Assembly: GCF_029504655.1 (NCBI RefSeq)
Contig: NZ_JAQFIL010000001.1
Location: 5,895,001 to 5,959,000 of the forward strand
Origin: Catalinimonas alkaloidigena
Lineage (GTDB): Bacteria > Bacteroidota > Bacteroidia > Cytophagales > Cyclobacteriaceae
Direction: 5' to 3'
DNA length: 64,000 nt
Positions 35,147 through 46,100 of this stretch are shown one piece after another; the first letter of the stretch is position 1; every line of letters starts with the position of its first letter. A program made the position numbers and the translations under genes. The notes under the pieces are model-generated. The model was given only the letters and a program-made list of their open reading frames with translations. It searched no databases and had not been told where the DNA came from.

Positions 35147-36673
35147 CTATCCATTAGCTTTTGACTGTACAAACAGTTTATCTAAAAAAGATATTTTTTT
35201 TGTCAGATTATCTCCTATCATTTGAATAATCCATATGCCCTCGCTCCCCCAGTATTGAGAAGGCAAGTAACGAATAAGGGCTAGTACCGAAAACATAAAG
35301 CAAAGTGCACTAGCTGCTACAATAAGGAAGGAAGACAGTCCTATTGAAGCCATAAAATTTACTAGAAAGAAAATGTGGATATTCAGAAGAAAACTGATTA
35401 ATAAAGCAGGTTTAAACAAGTTTAATATACTCATCCAGGATAACTTAGGTAAGATCTGGAGTGTCAAATGTGTCATAAGTAAAAAGTGCAGTACAAAAGC
35501 TGCTGCTACTCCCACCGCTATACCTGCCAATCCGAAATACTGACCAACAAAAGCCCCTGATAATACAGCACAGGCATATATCACGTGACGCCTTGCTACC
35601 CGAAATACCTGACCTTTGGCCCGGGCCAATGAATCGTTCATTTTATAAGCTACTCTAAAGATAAGTGTGGAAGCCAGCACCTGAAAAGGGAGGACAGCTA
35701 ATGACCACCCCTCTCCCAAAAAAACATCAATGATTTCTTTTGCAAGAATAATAGCGAAGATACTAAAGGGTAAAATAGCCAGTGCTACCAAACTCATGCT
35801 TCTTCTGTAGGCTATCTCCAGTTTCTCAAGATCTTCCTGCTTCCTTGACATGGCCGAAAATGATACCATATCTACCACATGTCCGAATAAACTAGCGGAT
35901 GCGGCCATCAGATTATAGGCTCGTCCATAAATTCCTAAAGGTGCGGAGCCTAAAAACCGCCCAATAATGATATAATCACCTTTCATGGCTAGGTAGTTGA
36001 AAAAATAAGTCATGGTCACTCCACTCCCAAAACCCATCAGTTCTTTTAGAGACTTTCTGTTGATTCCAACTTTTAAAGAATGAGGCTGAGCATAAAAAAG
36101 CAGTGCACTTAGGATAATGTAATTGGCAAAATAACCATAGACCAAAGACCAATAACGATGCCCTAAACTTGAAAAAACGATGCCTATCACAAAATAACCT
36201 AAGAAACCAAAAAACTCTGCTTTGGCAATTTTGCGATAAGCCAGATGTCTGAATAACAGACTCTGGGACACCGATGAAATACTTCTGATCGGAAAAAGCA
36301 GTGCCAAAGCTATTAGTACGCTGTGTAAATTTTCAAATTGGAAAAATGCCTCAATCCAGTCAGCTGTAGCCCAAACCATCAGAGCAAGGAAGCTCCCAAA
36401 AAACATTGTAATCGTAAAAGCTGTAGAAATATGGCTTTTGGTAAGCTCTTTAAACTGTATCAATGCAGGCCCTATACCAAACATTGAAAAAAGCTCCAGA
36501 AAACCAGTTACAATAGTTGCTGCTTGCACCAAGCCAAAGTCCTCTGGGCTCAGTAGCCTGGCAAGAATCGAGACTGAAATAACTCTCAAGGTAGCAATAC
36601 CTGCCTTCCCGGTTAACATCCAGAGTAATCCATCTACAGACTTCTTCGTAATATGCTTACTTGTTTCGCTCAC
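35147..36673 (-). CDS. wzx: Polysaccharide flippase (WzxC-like MOP family) 2
   Basis: This 508-residue membrane protein has about twelve to fourteen helices. The N-terminus KKSVDGLLWMLTGKAG...ARLLSPEDFGLV is the diagnostic opening of WzxC/Polysacc_synt_3-type lipopolysaccharide and exopolysaccharide flippases. YNLMAASASLFG and RAKGQVFRVARR occur later, as in that family. It should move undecaprenyl-linked repeat units to the periplasm. It lies 108 bp after the tyrosine-kinase gene in the same transcription direction and only 24 bp before the GT61 gene. It differs markedly from flippase 1 at 20762-22096. Confidence 0.88.
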   Translation of the reverse strand: MSETSKHITKKSVDGLLWMLTGKAGIATLRVISVSILARLLSPEDFGLVQAATIVTGFLELFSMFGIGPALIQFKELTKSHISTAFTITMFFGSFLALMVWATADWIEAFFQFENLHSVLIALALLFPIRSISSVSQSLLFRHLAYRKIAKAEFFGFLGYFVIGIVFSSLGHRYWSLVYGYFANYIILSALLFYAQPHSLKVGINRKSLKELMGFGSGVTMTYFFNYLAMKGDYIIIGRFLGSAPLGIYGRAYNLMAASASLFGHVVDMVSFSAMSRKQEDLEKLEIAYRRSMSLVALAILPFSIFAIILAKEIIDVFLGEGWSLAVLPFQVLASTLIFRVAYKMNDSLARAKGQVFRVARRHVIYACAVLSGAFVGQYFGLAGIAVGVAAAFVLHFLLMTHLTLQILPKLSWMSILNLFKPALLISFLLNIHIFFLVNFMASIGLSSFLIVAASALCFMFSVLALIRYLPSQYWGSEGIWIIQMIGDNLTKKISFLDKLFVQSKANG

Positions 36674-36781
36674 CAGAAGAAACAGTTATGTGTTGATACA
36701 ATCTTTTTGTGGATAAGCATATAGGGTTAGTTAACCTTTTCTATTTTGAATAACTCAAGAGCAAGAAAGCCTCAGTTATTT

Positions 36782-39130
36782 TTATGAATTTAGCTTTTGA
36801 TACTTATCGGATTTTTTACTCTTTCCATTTTGATTATAGTAATGTCCATAACCATATGCATATCCATATCCATAACTATTATGCTTCTTAACGTCATTGA
36901 TTACGAGTGAAAAGTTTTTATATTTCCCCTGATGGAAATCCTTATCAAGATTAGTGAGAAAATAAGTTTTTGAATAATCTAATCTTACCACATAAAGAGT
37001 TACATCCACATTATTCATGATAGTAACATAGTCTGTCACCAAGCCAGTAGGAGGAGTGTCAATCACTACAAAGTCGTAGTATTGTCTTAACTCGTAGATC
37101 AATTTTTTCAGGTTACCTGACTCTAATAATTCTACGGGATTAGGAGGAATGGGTCCACTAGATATCATTTGAAGGTCTTCAATATAGGTAGGCTGTACAA
37201 GCTCTTTCCAATCCATTCTACCCACCAAATAATTACTTAATCCATATCTGTAGCTTAGCTTTTTATTATGGTGAATGAGTCTAGGTTTACGAAGGTCAGT
37301 TTCCAGAAGTATTACCTTCTTTTTCGCCAGCGCAAGTATACTAGCCAGATTGTACGCACAGAAAGTCTTGCCTTCTCCACTCACCGTAGAAGTAACCCCT
37401 ATTACTTTAGGCTCCCCACTTAGTGAGAAATACTGTAGGTTGACTCTTAACGTCCTGAAACTTTCTGCAAGAATAGAATTTGGCACATTGCTTATCGTAT
37501 TACCAGATTTCACGTGTACAATTTTACCTGCTATAGGAATAGAAGTTAACTTTTCTATTTGCTCCAGGTCTGTAATTGTATCTGTAAGTGATGTCTTGAC
37601 CAATATGAAGAGGGTAGGTAATATTAAAGTAAGCACTGCGGCAAGAATATAAACCAAAGATTTCCTTGGAGAAACCGGCTCTCCCCCCACAATACGAGCC
37701 TGATCCACCATCTTATGATCGGGCAGGTTGGATGCCTTGGCAATTCCAGCTTCAGCTCGTTTTTGGAGCAGAAAGTTGTAAAGATTATCACTCAGGTTAA
37801 ACTTCCTCTGAATTCGCATTAAATCTTTTTCATTCTCAGGTAGTTTCTCTACAACTCTACGCACCTCTGCCAAACGATTGTTAACCTCTTGCAGGGCTAT
37901 TCTGGTAGATTCTATAATGTTCGTAACATTTTCTATTATGGTACTTCTGGCATTTGCGATCTGTAAATTCAGAAGTTCTAATTCATTGCTCTTTGCAGTA
38001 CGGGTATAATTGATGGCTACTCTTTCTTTGTGCAGCCTTTTAAGCTCAATAATCAATTCATTTAATAAGGGGTCTGCTATTCCTACCGAAGAAGGTGCAA
38101 CGACACTATTGATATCTGTACTATCCTGTAAGTATTTTAAAAGATAATTGTAATACTTTAGCTTGATATTCAAATCGGCTTGATCCGTTTCTAAACTACT
38201 AAGCTTGGTTGATGCATTGGCAGCAGTGAGGCTAATATCCATTACATTCTCCTGAGTCTTAAAGCTTTCCAACTGGTTTTCTGCTCCTTTTAAAGAATCT
38301 GAAACATCAGACAACTGACTATTGATGAAGTCTATCGTCAAACTGGCTGTCTGATTCTTTTCCTGTAAGTTTCTCTTGGTATAAACTTCACTAAGCTTAT
38401 TCAAAAAGTTAATTTCCTTTTTTGGCAGACTCCCGAATACACTTAGTTCCAACAAGGTAGATTCACTGCCCAGTCTTTTAATTACTAGGTTTTTACGATA
38501 TGCATCTGTAATTTTTGTTAAATCATTGATAACAATGCTATATACATCATTTTCATCCGGAAGTTTTTTGAAGCCTTTGTAAGCCTTAAAAGAAAAAAAT
38601 TCAGACTGACATGCTTCACCAAAATCACAGACCTGCTCATGCTCCACAGCATCAACCTGGACCTTATATTGTTTTTGTGTAAGAGGTTGTATCCTCATGG
38701 GTACACCTCTTAGCTGATAAGTTGTTGTATCAACAGTAAGCCAAAAAGGAGCACTGTGATACAGTTCACGGTTCCCAAAAAACTCTTTTTTAAAATAGGA
38801 AACCTCAAAGTCCAGAGACTTTAGAGTCTCGTTTATAATAGTATGGGATTGAATAAGTCCTATTTCATTCTCCAGATTTTTATTCCCCGCCTGAGGATAT
38901 ATATCCTGCATAATCATTTCTGTACCCGATATACCATCCTCATCCTGTACAAGCAAAGAGGTACTCATCAGATACACTGGCACAGTAAACTTAAGATACA
39001 CTACAGCAAACACTCCACAAATTCCTGCTGTAATGAGGAAATAATACCAATAACGAAATATCTTACGGAAGACATCTTTCACATTAAGTGAATGCATATC
39101 CTGCTGATGGGGTGGTTGATAGGTCTTCAC
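36782..39130 (-). CDS. wzc: Wzc-like polysaccharide co-polymerase / tyrosine autokinase
   Basis: The protein has 782 residues. A Wzz-type chain-length domain has membrane helices at about 28-48 and 500-520, with a long coiled-coil periplasmic segment between them. A cytoplasmic BY-kinase domain follows: Walker A STVSGEGKT (about 577), Walker A' LLETDLRKPR (about 608) and Walker B FVVIDTPP (about 684). The C-terminal tail is tyrosine-rich (YGYGYAYGYGHYY, about 755-767), the usual autophosphorylation cluster. Such proteins control polymer length and link Wzy polymerisation to Wza export. The gene starts 10 bp after the Wza-type gene. All kinase motifs look intact, so it should be active. Confidence 0.93.
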   Translation of the reverse strand: MKTYQPPHQQDMHSLNVKDVFRKIFRYWYYFLITAGICGVFAVVYLKFTVPVYLMSTSLLVQDEDGISGTEMIMQDIYPQAGNKNLENEIGLIQSHTIINETLKSLDFEVSYFKKEFFGNRELYHSAPFWLTVDTTTYQLRGVPMRIQPLTQKQYKVQVDAVEHEQVCDFGEACQSEFFSFKAYKGFKKLPDENDVYSIVINDLTKITDAYRKNLVIKRLGSESTLLELSVFGSLPKKEINFLNKLSEVYTKRNLQEKNQTASLTIDFINSQLSDVSDSLKGAENQLESFKTQENVMDISLTAANASTKLSSLETDQADLNIKLKYYNYLLKYLQDSTDINSVVAPSSVGIADPLLNELIIELKRLHKERVAINYTRTAKSNELELLNLQIANARSTIIENVTNIIESTRIALQEVNNRLAEVRRVVEKLPENEKDLMRIQRKFNLSDNLYNFLLQKRAEAGIAKASNLPDHKMVDQARIVGGEPVSPRKSLVYILAAVLTLILPTLFILVKTSLTDTITDLEQIEKLTSIPIAGKIVHVKSGNTISNVPNSILAESFRTLRVNLQYFSLSGEPKVIGVTSTVSGEGKTFCAYNLASILALAKKKVILLETDLRKPRLIHHNKKLSYRYGLSNYLVGRMDWKELVQPTYIEDLQMISSGPIPPNPVELLESGNLKKLIYELRQYYDFVVIDTPPTGLVTDYVTIMNNVDVTLYVVRLDYSKTYFLTNLDKDFHQGKYKNFSLVINDVKKHNSYGYGYAYGYGHYYNQNGKSKKSDKYQKLNS

Positions 39131-39140
39131 GGTGATCTAA

Positions 39141-39908
39141 TTAATTTCTGTTAATAAGTGTCAAAATAGCCAATCCTAATGAAGCCACAGAAAGTGTTAA
39201 TGACAGAATTCTCGTATTAAGTGTGAATGCTCTTGCCCTCACGGGCTCAACATAAATAGCATCATTCGGTAAAAGAAAATAATACTCAGAGCTTACGATA
39301 GAAGGATCTGTTAAATCAAGATATACAATTTGAGGCCCCTCATCTGTTTCTCTTACTAACTTCACTTCTTTTGCATTTCCGAATTCTGTCAAGTTACCAG
39401 CTTGTGCTATAGCCTGTAAAAGTGTAAACTTTTCCTCATATACATATTGTACTCCCGGACGTACAACTTCACCAAAAACTGTTACTCTGAAGTTAATCAA
39501 TTTTACCGAGACAGAGGCAAACTTCATATATTCTTCTAAGTTCCGGTCAATCTTTTCTTTGACCTCACGAGTAGTTAATCCCGCTACCATAACCTTACCA
39601 AGCATTGGCAAATCTACATAGCCTAAACCACTAACAATAAACCCCCTCATAAACAACAATGCACTACTCACCTGATTACTTCCATTATCATTAGCCATCG
39701 GATTCGCAAAATACTGAGTAGTATTTTGCTCTAAGCTTGTGAGTTCTATTGACAGAATGTCATAAGGCTTTACTTTGTAGTCATAGGTACTATAATTTGA
39801 GTACTGCTGTTCAGTTTCTCCATTTAAGTATACCAACTGTTTGTATTTCACGCAGGATGCACATAGAAGAAGTAGAAATATGAAGGCGAATCGGTAGTAG
39901 TAGTTCAC
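39141..39908 (-). CDS. wza: Polysaccharide export outer-membrane lipoprotein (Wza-like)
   Basis: The protein has 255 residues. The lipoprotein signal peptide ends LLLLCASC, with the lipidated cysteine at residue 19. The poly_export domain (YKVKPYDILSIELTS, about 44-58) and one SLBB-type domain (VTVFGEVVRPGVQYVYEE, about 143-160) follow. A C-terminal hydrophobic segment (LSLTLSVASLGLAILTLI) may be the membrane-spanning element. It forms the outer-membrane export channel for the polymer. The two genes, this one then Wzc, are separated by 10 bp. Confidence 0.93.
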   Translation of the reverse strand: MNYYYRFAFIFLLLLCASCVKYKQLVYLNGETEQQYSNYSTYDYKVKPYDILSIELTSLEQNTTQYFANPMANDNGSNQVSSALLFMRGFIVSGLGYVDLPMLGKVMVAGLTTREVKEKIDRNLEEYMKFASVSVKLINFRVTVFGEVVRPGVQYVYEEKFTLLQAIAQAGNLTEFGNAKEVKLVRETDEGPQIVYLDLTDPSIVSSEYYFLLPNDAIYVEPVRARAFTLNTRILSLTLSVASLGLAILTLINRN

Positions 39909-40122
39909 AGTAGTTTAAAGTATAATATCTTAGAAAAACAAAAAAACTCTTCTAACTATCAAATAAGCAAAATTATGGATTAAAAAAAGAGTTTGTGTAG
40001 AAAAATAAATTCAGAAAACAACTTAGATAAAATAAATTCATTACATATTACACTATATATTAATAATAAAATACTTATGAGACATATATATTCAGGAAAA
40101 AGTACACATATTATTGTTTTGA

Positions 40123-41652
40123 TTAATGTTTATAATTCGCTCTACGCATTAATTTAAAGCTTCTATCCTCTACCAACGACAATAAATAAGACAGCACAAA
40201 TACCATAAATATAATCTGAAGTATGAATACATAAGATTGATACCTCTGATAATGCGAAATGAGGATATAAGGTGATAACTGCAGAAAATATATCAGTACG
40301 CCCCACTGGAAAACCTTACTGCTTCTGATCTTCTTTATGAATGCTCCCAAGAGAATACATACAAAAGGAATCAATGAAAAAAGAATAGCTTTCATTAAAC
40401 TTTTATAATCTCCTTTTACCCTTCGGTAAATTATCTTTTTGGAATTCCAGTCGGATATAACAGCGCTTTGGTTAGTGAGATTTAATTCTTGGATATTATT
40501 AATAAAGGCAGACCGCTCAAGATCCAGGGCAATCCAGTTGCCTTCATGAATATACCCCACGCTTATAAGTTTGATAAGATCCTCAGCATGAAAAGCTTCA
40601 GTATCTGCCTTATGGGAAAAGCTTGTTCTAAGGCTATAAAAGAAAGCTACTTTAAGCCTGTTGGCAAGCCTGGAAAGATACTCTCTGGCTTTAAAATTTT
40701 CTTTCACTTTTAAGGCAAAAAATTCACCAAACTTCACTTCTCCAAGGTCCTTATAGGTCTGTAAATGCTTACCTCCATAGAAAGGATGATATACCACAAA
40801 GGTACGGAGATCAAGTACTCCATCATCATCTAGCATATTTGCCTGATAAAACTCATACCAAAAATTTGATTTAGATGGAATAAACTTCCCTAAGGATGCG
40901 TAATTCCTACTACCCCAGGTGAGTGTAGAAAAAAAGGAAACCACGAGCAGCACAATTACTATTACAGCTTGTCGTACTACAGAGAAATTAATAGTGCTCA
41001 AACGCAATTTATGCGTATGTAAAACCTTACTAAGGTCAATAATGAAAAAGGCCGCTAATAAAATCGCAAATGCCAGAAACAAACCTGGTGAAATTAGTGG
41101 CAACGCAATGGCAATTAGTATTAGGGAAACTAAATTTTTATCTCCTGCCCTGAATTTAAGAAGTTCATTCAATGTAGCTATTGTCATAAAATTGATAAGC
41201 GCTACATCCATGATGTTATCTAAAAATGACCTGTAGTCAAGAAGTATCAGGATCAGAGAAAGAAAAACAAATAAATAAGCATACTTTTGAATGCCCGAAA
41301 ACCGATTAAGCACTTTGAAACACAGATAAATTGTTCCTGCCCAAAGCATGCAGTTGAGTACAATTACCGCCCACATAGCCATGGTGGTTTTTGTACCAAA
41401 CAAGAAGAAAATCAAAGCAAAAATGCAGGTATTGACTGGTAACATCCAGGCGGTGGGGCCACTTTGTGCTGTAAAGACATTGGCATACCCATTTCCGTTA
41501 GCCAATGATGCAGCTATGTTTCCATATTCATAAGCAAAACCAAAATCTTCAGGGGCTTGGTCATAATGTAATACGATGCTGATAGACAAGAAGAGGAATA
41601 GGGCTAGTAGAAATACATACTTATCCTTTTTAAAAAAATACATATAGGTCAT
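40123..41652 (-). CDS. Multi-pass membrane protein, probable GT-C type glycosyltransferase
   Basis: This 509-residue protein has about eleven hydrophobic helices. The first extracytoplasmic loop (YEYGNIAASLANGNGYANVF, about 43-62) carries the acidic and G-x-G-Y-x-(N/D)-x-F features seen in GT39/ArnT-like lipid-dependent glycosyltransferases. It also has QSGPTAWMLPV soon after. The C-terminal loop contains YHPFYGGKHLQTY. It follows a DPM1-like GT2 gene by 24 bp. Such pairs often work as donor synthase plus user: the GT2 makes a polyprenyl-phosphate sugar and the GT-C enzyme transfers it outside the membrane. No acidic catalytic pair can be assigned with certainty. Confidence 0.6.
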   Translation of the reverse strand: MTYMYFFKKDKYVFLLALFLFLSISIVLHYDQAPEDFGFAYEYGNIAASLANGNGYANVFTAQSGPTAWMLPVNTCIFALIFFLFGTKTTMAMWAVIVLNCMLWAGTIYLCFKVLNRFSGIQKYAYLFVFLSLILILLDYRSFLDNIMDVALINFMTIATLNELLKFRAGDKNLVSLILIAIALPLISPGLFLAFAILLAAFFIIDLSKVLHTHKLRLSTINFSVVRQAVIVIVLLVVSFFSTLTWGSRNYASLGKFIPSKSNFWYEFYQANMLDDDGVLDLRTFVVYHPFYGGKHLQTYKDLGEVKFGEFFALKVKENFKAREYLSRLANRLKVAFFYSLRTSFSHKADTEAFHAEDLIKLISVGYIHEGNWIALDLERSAFINNIQELNLTNQSAVISDWNSKKIIYRRVKGDYKSLMKAILFSLIPFVCILLGAFIKKIRSSKVFQWGVLIYFLQLSPYILISHYQRYQSYVFILQIIFMVFVLSYLLSLVEDRSFKLMRRANYKH

Positions 41653-41676
41653 AGAAGCGACAATTATGCGTATATC

Positions 41677-42564
41677 TTACCTAGGCAACACATTGTATTT
41701 AAAAATACAATAGATGGCTCTGAATCCATCTTTCCAATTGATTTTCTTGCCTTCTGCATATGTTCTCCCATAGTAGGAAATACCTACTTCGTAAATTCTT
41801 ATGCCAGGAATACGACTTATTTTCGCTGTAACTTCCGGCTCAAACCCAAACCTTTTCTCATTGAGACTTAAGCTCTGTATATGTTCTTTCCTGAAGAGCT
41901 TATAGCCTGTCTCCATATCTGTCAAATTAAGATTAGTGAACATATTGGAAATGAATGTTAAAATACTATTTCCCAAAGAGTGCCAGAAAAATAAGATCCG
42001 ATGTGCATTTCCTCCCATAAAGCGAGACCCATACACTACATCAGCATGACCATCTAAAACAGGCTGCAACAAAATATTAAACTCTTTAGGATCGTATTCC
42101 ACATCTGCATCCTGAATGACTACAAAATCACCAGTTGCACATTTAATTCCAGTATGAATAGCCGCCCCTTTGCCCTGATTTTTTGAATGACTAATGAGCT
42201 TTATGTCCATATCATCATGACTTTCCGAGAACTTCTCTATAACTTTTGCAGTGTCGTCAAGAGAGCAATCATTTACTACTATAATTTCTTTCTGAGTCTC
42301 ATTAATCAAACTCACATTTCTCACTCTTTCTAAGGTATAAGAAATTGTAGACGCTTCATTATAAGCAGGAATAATAATAGATAATGTTTTTACATCTATC
42401 TCCGGCACTACATTATTCCTCTGCCCCAGTGTAGGATTGACTGCTTTAAATTGTAATTGAGTGTCTGTTTTCTTAATAGGATTCATAACAGGTCTGAGTT
42501 TGGTTAGCAGAGTAAAAGTTGTAGAAAATAGAATGCTGTTGAAAAACACCAGGCTTTCCTTCAC
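41677..42564 (-). CDS. GT2 glycosyltransferase, polyprenyl-phosphate mannosyl/glucosyl-transferase-like
   Basis: The protein has 295 residues. The GT-A fold has LSIIIPAYNEASTISYTLE at about 61-79, VVNDCSLDDT (about 95), and the DxD-like metal site VIQDADVEYDP (about 148-158). VYGSRFMGG (about 175) and METGYKLFRKE (about 217) are typical of DPM1-like enzymes. There is no C-terminal membrane pair, so it resembles the soluble class. The first 26 residues (rich in Phe, Leu, Thr) are unusual, and an internal ATG at 42486 is an equally good start. It is the first gene of the minus-strand operon, divergent from the giant secreted protein gene. Confidence 0.85.
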   Translation of the reverse strand: MKESLVFFNSILFSTTFTLLTKLRPVMNPIKKTDTQLQFKAVNPTLGQRNNVVPEIDVKTLSIIIPAYNEASTISYTLERVRNVSLINETQKEIIVVNDCSLDDTAKVIEKFSESHDDMDIKLISHSKNQGKGAAIHTGIKCATGDFVVIQDADVEYDPKEFNILLQPVLDGHADVVYGSRFMGGNAHRILFFWHSLGNSILTFISNMFTNLNLTDMETGYKLFRKEHIQSLSLNEKRFGFEPEVTAKISRIPGIRIYEVGISYYGRTYAEGKKINWKDGFRAIYCIFKYNVLPR

Positions 42565-43104
42565 ATCATAAAGAAATAGTTACATCTATATTATTACAGG
42601 GCTTAAAATATTACTTGAGAAGTAATCAGAATATTATTCTTTTTTCTTTAACTAAATCAACAAGATACGTAAATAAAATACATTATATACTAAAATATAT
42701 TTTATTTAGTCTAAAGTATCAAATATTTGTTTTTGAAACAACACTTCATTTTAGTTTTTTTTCTATTTTTCTCCTACATCTGTACAATGTTTCGTTATTC
42801 TTGTTTTTTTTTGAGATAACAACCTTTCAAAATATTAAATAAATACTTTTTTTTATTAAGACAAATTTTCACTTTGGTACTCAAATCACTAAAGGGCAAA
42901 AGCCTTAGCTATTCCCAATAGGTGTATTGGCCAGCTTACCTTATTATGAGTATTTTCACTAACGTTAAATAATTTAACCTTATACCTGCCATAATTTACA
43001 TATTCTAAGGATTTTGTTTTAGGCCAAATAAATTCATGTAATATTCAATGCTTTTATTTAAATTTATAAATGTATCTTATCTTAATCTGAAAGATTCTTA
43101 TCCT
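42565..43104. other. Divergent promoter region, AT-rich
   Basis: About 540 bp separate the divergent GT2 (minus) and giant secreted-protein (plus) genes. The region is very AT-rich with long T runs, and has a short inverted repeat ATTACTT/AAGTAAT at 42610-42626. Promoters for both directions must lie here. No clear Bacteroidota -33/-7 pair (TTTG / TAnnTTTG) could be placed with confidence. Confidence 0.5.
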
Positions 43105-46100
43105 ATGAGTCATATTATCTTCTCACCTCTCCGAATTCTCTTTGAAGAATTAAGGATACCTAGTTTCAAATGCTTATCAAAGCGTTGTAGTAGCCTTTTA
43201 CTAATAGTAGGGCTTTCTATATGTATCTTAGCTCCTAAATGTGCTTTTGGGCAACTACCCACCGATTTTCAAAAGGTAATACTGCTAAACGGACTAAAAA
43301 ACTCTGTAAATTTTGAGTTTTCACCTGATGGTAGAGTTTTTATTCTGGATAGGTATGGAGAAGTACAGATATATAATACGGATACACAAATTACCGTATC
43401 CGCAGGGACTATTGACGTCTTTCACGAACTGGAAGATGGTCTATTAGGAATTGCGTTTGACCCAGATTTTGAGAATAACAATTACATATATTTACATTAT
43501 TCACCTGCTTCAGTTACTGTTAACCGGGTCTCACGATTCCAAATGAACGGAGATCTAATTAATATGTCATCTGAAGTAGTAGTGCTAGAGTGGCCCACGC
43601 AAAGAGAATGCTGCTACCATGCAGCCGGAGATATGGCTTTTGACTCTCAAGGTAATTTATACATTGCTACAGGGGATAATACAAACCACTCTCAATATTC
43701 TACGCTTGATGAAACTAATCCCAACTTCAGCTCTGAAAATACCTCTTCTAATACCGACGACTTAAGAGGGAAAATACTCCGTATCAAACCTCAGCCCGAT
43801 GGAACCTATACGATTCCCGGAGGTAACCTGTTTCCCAATGGAGTAGACGGACGACCGGAAATCTACGTAATGGGAGCCAGAAACCCATTCAAGATTTTTG
43901 TTGATAATACGAATACCGACTGGTTATTCTGGGGAGAGGTGGGTCCGGATGCCAATGTGGATAGTAATCTGGGCCCAAGAGGTTTGGATGAGATTAACCT
44001 TACCAAAAGTGCGGGCAACTATGGATGGCCCTACCTTTCCGGTAAAAATGAACCTTATCTGAATACGTATTCAAATCCAAACTTTTACTATGACCCTGAT
44101 AATCCGGTGAACTTATCACAATGGAACACCGGGATTGTCAACCTCCCACCTGCCCAACCCTCCTGGCTGGAGTTTCTACACGAATGTTATCTAGCTGGTC
44201 CGAGGTACTATTACGATCCTTCTATTGACAACCCCAAGAAACTACCTCTGATTTTTGACAGCACCTATTTCTACTATGACTTCAATAAGAGTAAGGTATG
44301 GGTAGTAGACATGGATGAGGAAGGGAATGCTTTATCTACTGAACAATTAGCGCCTGATATCGTGAAAGGCGCCGGCTTTATTGACTTAAAAATTGGGCCG
44401 GACGGTCAACTGTATATATTAGAGTATGGAGCGGGGTGTTGTCCGAGCAATACCGGCACCGGAAAGTTAGTACGTATTGACTTTACAGGCATAGACCCCA
44501 ACCTTACCCCTCAGGTAAATGTAAGTGCAGACAATACCTCCGGTGCGGTCCCTCTAACTGTCAATTTTTCAAGTGCCGGTACCAGCGACCCTAATGGAGA
44601 TGAACTTGTCTATGAATGGGACTTCCAATCCGATGGAACGGTAGACTCTAATGAAGAAAACCCCACTTTTACTTACAGTCAAGCAGGAATTTATGATGCT
44701 CAACTACGAGTAGATGACCAGAATGGAGGTGTAAATGCTAAGTCTATCAGGATATATGCCGGTAACAATGCTCCAACTTTTGAATATATATATCCTCCTG
44801 ATGGGGGAATGATCAGTTGGGATGATCATATTGACTTCCATATTGAAGTAAATGATGTGGAAGATGGTTCTACTTCCGATGGAAGCATTGATTGCAGTGA
44901 TTTAACTGTAGTACCATCGCTTGGCCACCTGAATCATTTCCATGATGGGCTCGCCATCAATGAATGTGCAGGAACCATTCACCTTGATGCTACAGGCCAC
45001 AACGCAGAGGGAGAAGATGATATTTTCTTTGTCCTAAATGTTAATTATACCGATGCGAGCGGCTTAACTTCATATGATCAGATCTCTGTTCACCCTAAAA
45101 GAATGGAAGCTGAATTCTATGACAATCAGGACAAAACCAATGTGATCGTCAATTCTGATCCATTGGGTGGTGGAAGAAGCTCCGTCAGGGCACTAGAGCA
45201 TAACGCCTATATCGTACTCTCTGACAGAAATTTGCTCAACATCAATTCTGTCACCTATCGGGTGGCTTCTCCCCAGGGAGGTACCATTGAAATTCATGCT
45301 GGCTCTCCTAGCGGTCCTCTTCTCAGTACTGCACCGATACCCGTTACAGGTAGCTTTGATGACTGGACCAATGTAGAGGCATCTGTCACTGACCCTGGAG
45401 GTAAAAATGACCTCTATTTTGTATTCAAAAACTCTGGAAACATCAACTTATTTGATATCAATACAATAGAGTTCAATGGTAGCGGGATATCAAAGGATAA
45501 TACGCCTCCTGCAATCGTCTCCGTGGAAGCCTTAGCTCCTAATCAGGTAAAAGTGAAGTTTAATGAACTGCTTCAGGAAAGTTCCGCGGAGCAGACCGCT
45601 AACTATTCTATCAATAATGGTGTCAGTATTTCATCCGCTGTTTTGCAGGATGATGACAGAACAGTATTTCTGAATATATCCCCCCTATCTTCTCAGGTTC
45701 AATATGAATTAACAGTCAACAATATCCAAAATGTGAGTGGAATACCGCTCACTCAAAGTCTGGAAGAAAACTTTACTTTGAGTGGAAGCGATGTATTTCT
45801 GCGCATTAATTCCGGTGGCCCGGCAGTGAGTCTTAATAATGTTGATTGGAGTGCAGACCAGTACAGTAGTGGAGGTTCACCCTATTCCAATACTTCTCTT
45901 CCTATCAACAATACTACCTCTGATGCTATCTATCAAACCGAATTATATGGCGATGTAACCTATAATATCCCTGTTCCACAGTCTGGTTTTTATGACATCA
46001 ATCTGCATTTTGCGGAGATATATCATGGCGTAGAAAATAACAATGGAGCGGGTGCGAGAAAGTTTGATGTGCAGATAGAAGGCGGGCAGTACACATTAAA

